Shown here one piece after another: positions 57,876 through 64,000 of a DNA stretch of 64,000 nt (positions are counted from its first letter, which is position 1; the number at the start of each line of letters is the position of its first letter). A program made the translations under genes and the position numbers. The stretch is from Corbicula japonica. Its lineage: Eukaryota > Mollusca > Bivalvia > Venerida > Cyrenidae. Under the pieces are notes generated by a model. That model worked only from the letters and a program-made list of their open reading frames with translations. It had not been told where the DNA came from and did not search any database. Location: assembly GCA_038501625.1 (NCBI GenBank), contig JAZAYU010000005.1, positions 6,758,001 to 6,822,000 on the forward strand, given 5' to 3'.

Positions 57876-58111
57876 TTAACCCTTTCCTCCATAAATACGC
57901 ATTTTTACACATGTGCGACCAGTGTAGATCCAGATCAGACGGCACATTTGTGCCGTCTTATCAGGATCTGCACTGGTCGCATTTTGGTCAGTAAATAACT
58001 GATTTGAAAAGCGAACAGTTTAGATCCTGATCAGATGGCACGGATGTGCCGGCTGATCTGGATCTAAACTGTTCGCCCACACGAAGGTGTGTCTATGGAT
58101 GAAAGGTTTAA
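57876..58111. mobile_element. TTAA-MITE, full length (236 bp)
   Basis: TTAA at 57876 and 58108; 'ccctttcctccataaatac' left and 'gtctatggatgaaagg' right. Both hairpins are nearly perfect. Confidence 0.85.
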
Positions 58112-58241
58112 CATGTATGTTCCCCATGCACAGTTTTCTAAATCATGTCAGTTTATGTTATGTTATGAAATATAACCAGATCACAACAGCTGAAAATTCT
58201 CCAAAAGTGTTGAAATCTTGAAATCTGTTACAAAAGTTTAG

Positions 58242-58496
58242 TCCTTTAACTATTTATACGCCTTTGAACACATGTATGACCATTGTAGATCTAGATCAGC
58301 TGACACATCTGTGCCATCTGATCTTCATCTACGCTGTTTACATTTGATGAGAAATAACCAATAACCAAATGAATCTAATGCTAATATAAAGCTAACAGTA
58401 GATCCAGATCAGACAGCATGGATGTGATGGCCAATCTGGATCTAGACTGTTCACCTATCAAGTTATCTATTAATGCATGTATTAAGTTAAGGGTTA
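58242..58496. mobile_element. TTAA-MITE, diverged
   Basis: Both hairpins are recognisable but with several mismatches; right end 'attaagttaagggtta'. Confidence 0.6.
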
Positions 58497-58510
58497 GTAG
58501 AATCACTTAC

Positions 58511-58704
58511 AGTTACATCATGATCAGCATCAGTTGCATTCAACTGCACAATGAAGGTCCCTGCAAAGATGGTTTGCGATATACTTGTCTGAATGTTGCT
58601 GAAGTTGTAAAATCTGGCGAGAAGATATTACGGTTCTGTGTGGCAGTACGGCTTGCATAGCTCAGACAGGCTAGGTTTCCACCATCAACAGCATACAGTC
58701 TTAA
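58511..58704 (-). CDS. Cadherin exon, one base missing
   Basis: Acceptor 'ttatttccag' above 58704, donor ACT|gtaagt below 58511. Begins LRLYAVDGGNLACLSYAS, RTATQNRNIFSPDFTTSATF, then shifts frame near 58595 and continues ISQTIFAGTFIVQLNATDADHDVT in two stretches. AVDGGN and NATDADHD are Ca2+-site motifs of cadherin repeats. 194 nt; 195 would be in phase 0-0. Confidence 0.7.
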
Positions 58705-58832
58705 CTGGAAATAATGAATAAGGCTGTTAAGCATCTAATATGCTAACCCAAACAACAATCCATTCCTCAGGACAGGTCCTTATATATCTATATTCTGCCA
58801 AATTGAACTCTCTATAATCAAGTATTTTTAAT

Positions 58833-59062
58833 GCTTTACTTTACGGATATGTTTTTTATCCAAATGTGCACAGTGGAGGTCCAGATCAGCTTACGCATTT
58901 ATTGCATCTGTTTTAGATCTAAACGGTTCACTTTGGTCACAAATAAATGAATCTAAAGCTTATATTGTACATCTTGTTTAAAAGACATGGATGTGCCAAC
59001 TGATCTGCATCTATGCTGGTCTCCTATGTGATAAAAGATGCATCCATGTAGTAAAAGACTAA
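58833..59062. mobile_element. TTAA-MITE, diverged
   Basis: 'tgctttactttacggatatg' left and 'catccatgtagtaaaagact' right; hairpins are partly decayed. Confidence 0.55.
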
Positions 59063-59090
59063 AATACAAAATGTGGAAGCCTCAAAATCT

Positions 59091-59242
59091 GGGCCCAAGA
59101 TTATAAAACTGAGAATGGAAACCAGTCTCAGATCCAAGCATCTGATTGGCTGAAATGGAGACTGGTTGCCATTTCAGCCAATCAGATGCTTGAGATACGA
59201 GACTGGTTTCTAACCTCAGTTTATAATCTTCAGCACTGAGCA
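59091..59242. mobile_element. Foldback element family B
   Basis: 'gggcccaagattataaaactg' and 'cagtttataatcttcagc' ends; 'catctgattggctgaaatgg' pairs with 'ccatttcagccaatcagatg'. Confidence 0.85.
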
Positions 59243-59847
59243 ACAGCTACATGGTAACTACAGTAACAAAAAATGTCCCAAGATGTGCAAAAGCTAAGCT
59301 AAAACTTTCCAGAATAACGGAATAAAATAAATTGTTTATGTCAGAGACCATTAAATCATTTCCCATAGACTTCCATTGTAAGGACTAACCAATTTGTGGA
59401 ATAGTTTCAATGATGTTTTGAGAGAATTTTCTATCTGCAAAGGGCATTCTAAGATCCATTCTGTGGCAGCAGTCAAACCATATGTTCACCAACTCTTTTT
59501 TGCTAGCAGCCACTGAATCAAGTCACCCCTCATTGATGGGTTAACTAAAAGTGAAACTATAAGAAAATGCCCACCCCTGATCATAACCAAAATATCAGAC
59601 AAACAGGCTATTAAAATTCAAAATAGAATTGTATTGGCAAGTTCAAACATATTATTGCACTTTTAAGCAAAATTTTAAAAGTTAATAATATCTACCAATC
59701 AGAAGCAGCTTGTATAAAAATTATACTCTGTATCAACCCTAGACAAAACTAGCAAATCACAGCCCCACTTTCAGCATTTAGTGGTCTCTGACCTTAAACC
59801 CCTGATAAGCTAGTCAATAACTGTAATAGACAAGTATATAGTGTTAC
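59243..59847. other. Intron; no recognisable feature
   Basis: No exon or repeat recognised. Confidence 0.5.
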
Positions 59848-59994
59848 CTGGTACAGAGCATGAGTGTCACTGGCCAAGTCACTAGCTTTCTGCACACAGA
59901 CATTGTATATATTCGTTTTCACGCTCTCCAAATAGAAGAACATTGGGGCAAGGTGGTCTCCCCTAGTTGACACACATACAAGGTTGGATGGGCT
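59848..59994 (-). CDS. Cadherin exon (EC centre), intact
   Basis: Acceptor 'tcttttgcag' above 59994, donor CAG|gtaaca below 59848; 147 nt, 49 codons, phase 0-0. Encodes SPSNLVCVSTRGDHLAP, MFFYLESVKTNIYNVCV and QKASDLASDTHALYQ. The FFYLES...N-x-x-V...LA-SDTHALYQ arrangement is a diverged EC centre. Confidence 0.7.
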
Positions 59995-60194
59995 CTGCAA
60001 AAGATACAAACATTTTTGTAACAAAGGAAAGAAACTCAGTTTTATAGGTTCACTGTTTCCAACCACACATTCCCACAGTGCTTGCACAAAAAATATACAA
60101 ATTTTAAACTATAGTATCAAGAAATGGGTTTCTAGCAAGTACCAACAGATCTGCAAGTTATTCTAAATGAACATGAAAGGTATATTCACTCTAT

Positions 60195-60276
60195 TTTGAT
60201 CAGTCACCATTTCATCCAATCAGATGCTTGAGATTTGAGACTGGTCTCCAGATTAAGTTTTATGATCTTGGGCACA
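60195..60276. mobile_element. Foldback element family B, right arm only
   Basis: 'accatttcatccaatcagat', 'gagatttgagactggtctcc' and 'gttttatgatcttgggc' form one arm; the left arm is absent. Confidence 0.7.
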
Positions 60277-60587
60277 GATGTCCCAAGCTGTAGAACCAAC
60301 ACAGGGAAACATGTAACAGGAATTTATATGGTTTCAACAAACAGCCTGCATTACATTATGATGCAGAATTCACTAAATTTTCACAAGGGATGAAATATTA
60401 GCAAACATCTGAAGCATTAAAACCTTTAAAATGAAAAAAAACTATACAAGAACAATATTTATCTAATTAATTTCTCTTTTCAAATTTTTTCCAAGTCAGT
60501 GTTTGGGCTTGGTAGCTCAGACTGCAAGCCCAGTCACTATCCAGACAATTTTTGAATTATTTTCTGGAGTAAAAGTTCAATACTTAC

Positions 60588-60657
60588 CTGGGTATCAGCA
60601 TCCAAGACAGTGAATCTATAAATAGAAGCTTCATTGCCAACATTCTTTTTTTTTCGT
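60588..60657 (-). CDS. Cadherin exon (start uncertain)
   Basis: Donor CAG|gtaagt below 60588 is strong. Encodes NVGNEASIYRFTVLDADTQ, the DAD-containing start of an EC repeat, joining in phase 0 to the next exon. The upstream end lies in an A9 run on the coding strand, so the acceptor at 60658 is only a guess. Confidence 0.55.
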
Positions 60658-60783
60658 CTGGCATTGAGTATATATATTAAAAATATATTCACCCATACAT
60701 TTACTGTGGGTTTACAGGTCTTCTAAAGATTTTGATATTTGAAAACATTTAAGATTGTGTCCTGATACTTCACCCAGGTACCT

Positions 60784-61012
60784 TTAACCCTTTCCTCCAT
60801 ATATATGCATTTTTATCCATGTGCGACCAGTGTAGATCCAGATCGACCAGCTCATCCTTGTTGTCTGATCAGGATCTGCACTGGTCGCATTTTGATCAGA
60901 AATAACCTAACAAATCAAAAAGCGAACAGTGCAGATCCTGATCGTGCCGGCTGATCTGGATCTACACTATTCGCCCATGCAATAAAGGTGTGTCTATGGA
61001 GGAAAGGGTTAA
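60784..61012. mobile_element. TTAA-MITE, full length (229 bp)
   Basis: TTAA at 60784 and 61009; 'ccctttcctccatatatatg' and 'gtctatggaggaaaggg' termini; hairpin 2 is slightly shortened. Confidence 0.9.
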
Positions 61013-61274
61013 GTAACAATTTGCTCAAGTTTAAGATTTGAAATATTTTGTCATAAACTGGCCATGCTAGCTAATGAGTGCATATATGATAATGATTTAG
61101 TCTAAACAATAACCTTCAACTTACCGGTAATAAGTGAAAAGAAGGTGTGTTTCTTCGACTTTGGTACAATCCATTTGTAGTTTAGAATACAGTGCATGAA
61201 TTTAACAGAGTAGCAGACAGTGGAGACCCTATGTAACAGATTTGTTTTTTCTACACATAATAGGAATTAAGGCT

Positions 61275-61374
61275 AATCCTTTCTTCCATATGATATGGCA
61301 GTTATCCAATGGCAAATGGTGTAGATCCTGATCAGTCGACACGGGTAATAAAACACCTGTATATATGGAGTAAC
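61275..61374. mobile_element. TTAA-MITE, internally deleted
   Basis: 'cctttcttccatatgatatg' left and 'gtatatatggagtaacag' right with only about 70 bp between. Confidence 0.55.
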
Positions 61375-61444
61375 AGAAGAAAGTAAACTGATGTACAGTG
61401 TATCCGTTAGTGAACATTTGTCCCAATGGGCAATAATAGATTAC

Positions 61445-61621
61445 CTGGTAGATTGAACCTACTATCAAGGTTCAGATTAGCATTGAAAGTAGATCTTTGC
61501 CAGTAGTGCTTCAGATTTGCATTGGTAGCACAGCTGATCTGATCAGTATTTCAGTCTATAGAGAACAAGGATGGTGCCAAGTCATCATCAATGATTGCGT
61601 ATGACACAGTGTTGGATTTGC
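61445..61621 (-). CDS. Cadherin exon with an in-frame TGA
   Basis: Acceptor 'aatttttag' above 61621, donor CCAG|gtaatc below 61445. Encodes KSNTVSYAIIDDDLAPSL then FSID, a TGA (61551-61553 on the plus strand), then NTDQISCATNANLKHYW and RSTFNANLNLDSRFNLP in the same frame. The SYAII...LFSID-x-x-TDQI pattern is an EC centre where the stop replaces a residue of the D-x-x-T-G/D turn. Confidence 0.6.
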
Positions 61622-62477
61622 CTAAAAATTACCAAATAATCCAGTTTAGCAACAGGCAGAGAAAGACTCTAAATAATAAAATACTCAATAGCTAGAGAAA
61701 TACTCGAAACAACATAATACACAAGCGCTAACTGCTTCTGGTTAAAGTATATCTACCGTTCTTCATCTTGACTATAGATCTATACTACATGTAGTTCTAG
61801 GCTTTTGATTACCATGTCTTCAGAAGAACCCTGGTTTATAAGCCTTCACAGATATCTGAATGCAAGACGAGTTAATATTAAGTTGCTATGGCAATCATTA
61901 TTGCACTGTCCTCAATTAATAAGAAAATGATCAAAATCTCCCAAACTGCAAAATGCTGTGCAAAAATGTTTTGCTTAAATCAATGTTATTTATGTTTGTT
62001 TATTTTATCATCAGAACAAATGTGTCGCCTAAAATTGCACGAAGAGACATAACTCAAATACACTGTGAAAAAGGAGTTATCATTCTTGTTTTTGCTGGAG
62101 TCTTTGTTCATGCAGACAATACATTCTAACTATTTCAAAATAAATATGACAAGTACTTTTTAAGTTAAAGGCAACATTAAACTTCATGATTAAGTTGCAT
62201 TTGAACGGGGCATAACTCAAAAATTAATGAAACAGGAATTATTCTTGGCACCAATTTCTTTGTTAATGCAGATGATATATTGCTAGTATTAAGTGAATAG
62301 GGCATTTCAAGTACTTTAAAAGTTGAAGGAAACATTGAGTTTCATGTTAAAGTTGGGGGACTACCAACCACCACTGCTGCTGGACAACAGGGTCCACCTC
62401 TATTGCAGGCAAAACAATAAAAGGAAAGAGATGTTCAAAATCAGATGCCAGAAGAGACTTCAATGAGACTTCACTGA
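61622..62477. other. Intron; old ~150-bp unit fragments
   Basis: 'gggcataactcaaaaatta' and 'aactcaaatacactgtg' near 62060-62225 are traces of modular-repeat units. No gene. Confidence 0.4.
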
Positions 62478-62664
62478 TACAGCCCCTTGTTACATTTGTG
62501 CTGTCTGATCAGGATCTGCACTGGTCGCAATCTGGTCAGAAATAACCTAACAAATCAAAAAGCAAACAGTGCAGATTCTGATCAGATGGCACGAATGTGA
62601 AGGCTGATCTGGATCTACACTGTTCGCCCACTCAATAAAGGTGTATCTATGGAGAAAAGGGTTG
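62478..62664. mobile_element. TTAA-MITE, left end lost
   Basis: The second hairpin is complete ('gtgcagattctgatcagatg' with 'gctgatctggatctacac') and the right end is 'gtatctatggagaaaaggg'. Confidence 0.75.
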
Positions 62665-62741
62665 AAGAACCAACATGCTTTAATCCAGCCCAATTGGCTC
62701 ATCAGTCTCTAATCTACAGTGAGAAATGCAATTTAACCTAC

Positions 62742-62858
62742 CAAAAAGAAGCAATTCTTTCATTGTACAGATTGACTCGAACTTAGATGGTGCCAGTCTC
62801 TGCATCAAGAGTAAAACGCGTCTGACACTGTCTGGGAGCACAGAAGATTGTTTGCAGC
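62742..62858 (-). CDS. Cadherin exon with an in-frame TAA
   Basis: Acceptor 'ccattttag' above 62858, donor TTTG|gtaggt below 62742. In one frame it encodes RFTLDAETGTI, a TAA (62783-62785 on the plus strand), then VRVNLYNERIASF. FTLDAETGTI is the textbook D-x-x-TG-x-I motif of a cadherin repeat. The competing open frame (CKQSSVLPDSVRRV...) has no cadherin features, so the stop is judged real in this sequence. Confidence 0.6.
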
Positions 62859-63090
62859 CTAAAATGGCAAGTGTATTAAACTTATAATCAAATGGAACAA
62901 TTAAACATGAAACTGTAAATTCATATTTTTGAGTGAGGCATTTCTTTTTATCCTGTATGTGAGCATGACAGTTGTAAAAACATACCAATAGTAACATGTA
63001 TAATATAAATATTGTACATGTTTTAGCACTGAAGTGGGTTATTAATAAAGTTTGAAACAAAAATGACACAATTGTCATATTAATTTTGCT

Positions 63091-63271
63091 TTAACTCTTT
63101 CCTCCATATACACTCCTTTATGACATGGGCATCTGTGCCATCTGATCAGGATCTGCACTGTTCACTTTTTGATTTATTAGGTATTTCAGACCAAAAAAGC
63201 GAACAGATCAGAACCTGATCAGATGGTACAGAGACATGTAAAAAAGGCCTACATATGAATTAAAGGGTTAA
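63091..63271. mobile_element. TTAA-MITE, internally shortened (181 bp)
   Basis: TTAA at both ends ('ttaactctttcctccatat' and 'gaattaaagggttaa'); half of each hairpin is lost. Confidence 0.75.
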
Positions 63272-63544
63272 GTGTAATAAATTTTCACAAAAGTTTTTGC
63301 TTAGAAAGAATTTGGTTTGGAATTTAAGTATTTGCAACATTTTTCTTTTTATTAATTTCAATAAAAATAGAAAAATTATATCGAAATGCAAATTCTTAAA
63401 TCAGCTTTGTTCTGAAAATGTTCAATATTGCCCTTGAATTACTGAATTGGAATACATTCTGGTTTAATTTAAGCTATCCATATACCAAATATATAAATAT
63501 ATTTAAAACTATTATTAAAGAGGATTCCTTATAAATCTTGTTAC

Positions 63545-63680
63545 CGTTGTGCAAGCATCAATAAGCTTGAACATTAGGATGCTGGTTCCCAGTGCTGTAA
63601 TCTCCAGATTGCTCGTGATATACTGTGCACTTGAGCAGCATGGAGTATTTAAGTTTCTCAACACAGTGATAAGACCATTT
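63545..63680 (-). CDS. Cadherin exon
   Basis: Acceptor 'tttgccacag' above 63680, donor ACG|gtaaca below 63545; 136 nt. Encodes NGLITVLRNLNTPCCSS, AQYITSNLEITALGTSI and LMFKLIDACTT. NGLITV followed by a Y-x-x-x-x-x-E-x-x-x-LGT-x-I motif is an EC end/start boundary, although the DAC in place of DAD removes one Ca2+ ligand. The first visible exon of the gene on this strand; more lie beyond the window. Confidence 0.65.
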
Positions 63681-63827
63681 CTGTGGCAAATAAGTTCAGT
63701 CTTCCATTCTCTCGTGAATGAATTGTAAGCCTAAATTTTAACAGTTTATTGTGAATTTATTGTAACCAAAATAAGTTAGAGAATGTTTTTATATTTTCTA
63801 CGAGTAATAAACTAGCAAAACACCAAA

Positions 63828-63925
63828 CAGAAATACAGATCAGACAGCATGGACGTGCTGGCAGACCTGGATCTACACTGGTCACACATGCGTAAAAATG
63901 CGTATATATGGCGGAAAGGCTTAAA
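63828..63925. mobile_element. TTAA-MITE, right half
   Basis: 'cagatcagacagcatggacg' then 'gacctggatctacactgg' and the right end 'gtatatatggcggaaagg' 'cttaa' with a mutated target site. Confidence 0.7.
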
Positions 63926-64000
63926 AGGACACACATGTATACCAGTGTCTCATTTTTATATCGTTTATATTACGAGATATTCGGAAATTTATATTCAATA

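Larger units (their letters stand above)
53384..63680 (-). pseudogene. Cadherin-repeat gene, partial, with several disruptions
   Basis: At least ten minus-strand exons carry pieces of extracellular cadherin (EC) repeats: the A-x-D-G-G, DAD/DQD, Y-x-I, D-x-x-TG-x-I and VTV patterns recur in correct order. Cadherin repeats are Ca2+-binding adhesion modules on the cell surface. Most exon borders fall in phase 0 at equivalent places in successive repeats, as expected for a gene grown by repeat duplication. One middle exon between 54176 and 55875 seems missing. Two exons contain in-frame stops and three or more need one-base corrections. No signal peptide, transmembrane or cytoplasmic part is seen; the gene continues to the right. 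Decay or local assembly error cannot be separated by sequence alone. Confidence 0.6.

Noticed and set aside
60515..60565. tRNA-like 'ggtagctcagactgcaagcc'
   Set aside because: It resembles a D-arm, but no B box or cloverleaf follows, so it is not called as a tRNA.
62680..63078. 132-codon minus ORF
   Set aside because: It runs across a predicted donor and acceptor, and its frame is not cadherin-like; the cadherin signal is in another frame of 62742-62858.

Overview
The window looks like nuclear genomic DNA from a bivalve mollusc, probably a heterodont clam, although the species cannot be fixed from sequence alone. The evidence is an intron-rich, AT-rich landscape with very few long ORFs, a Mab-21/cGAS-like protein of the type greatly expanded in bivalves, and dense short transposons and repeats with internal tandem cores such as are known from molluscs. 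There is no operon-like packing and no bacterial or viral gene set.

Layout. 1-8.6 kb is tandem and degenerate repeat, dominated by a 59-bp satellite of about 90-95 copies (2985-8565). 8.6-28 kb is intergenic or intronic DNA with SINE-like, foldback and MITE insertions, two more tandem arrays (79 bp and 24 bp), and repeats with ~150-bp internal units; only weak exon candidates were found there. 28-48 kb holds the two clearest protein signals. One is a minus-strand DNA helicase B (HELB)-like gene read through exon fragments at 47665-47830, 45464-45652, 44597-44782 and 30330-30480. The other is an intact 705-residue Mab-21/cGAS-like nucleotidyltransferase on the plus strand (37381-39498), nested inside the 14.1-kb HELB intron. 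48-53 kb is again repeats. 53.4-63.7 kb carries at least ten minus-strand exons of a large cadherin-repeat gene that runs off the right edge.

Gene state. The Mab-21-like gene is open across 2.1 kb. Three of four HELB exons need a single-base correction in a homopolymer to stay in frame, and the exon-adjacent splice donor of the first fragment reads AT instead of GT. Several cadherin exons need one-base corrections and two carry in-frame stops. Either both genes are decaying or the assembly has local indel errors; the intact Mab-21 ORF between them argues against a uniformly high error rate.

Most notable structures: (1) a 14-copy array (46738-47700) built from the 3' end of the HELB exon plus its 5' splice site, so potential splice donors have been multiplied inside the intron; (2) a TTAA-flanked MITE with two tandem hairpins, present more than 20 times; (3) a perfect palindrome with 59-bp arms at 17650-17780; (4) the nested innate-immunity-type nucleotidyltransferase. 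No complete new multi-gene system is visible. Exon coordinates were assigned by eye from splice motifs and reading-frame continuity.
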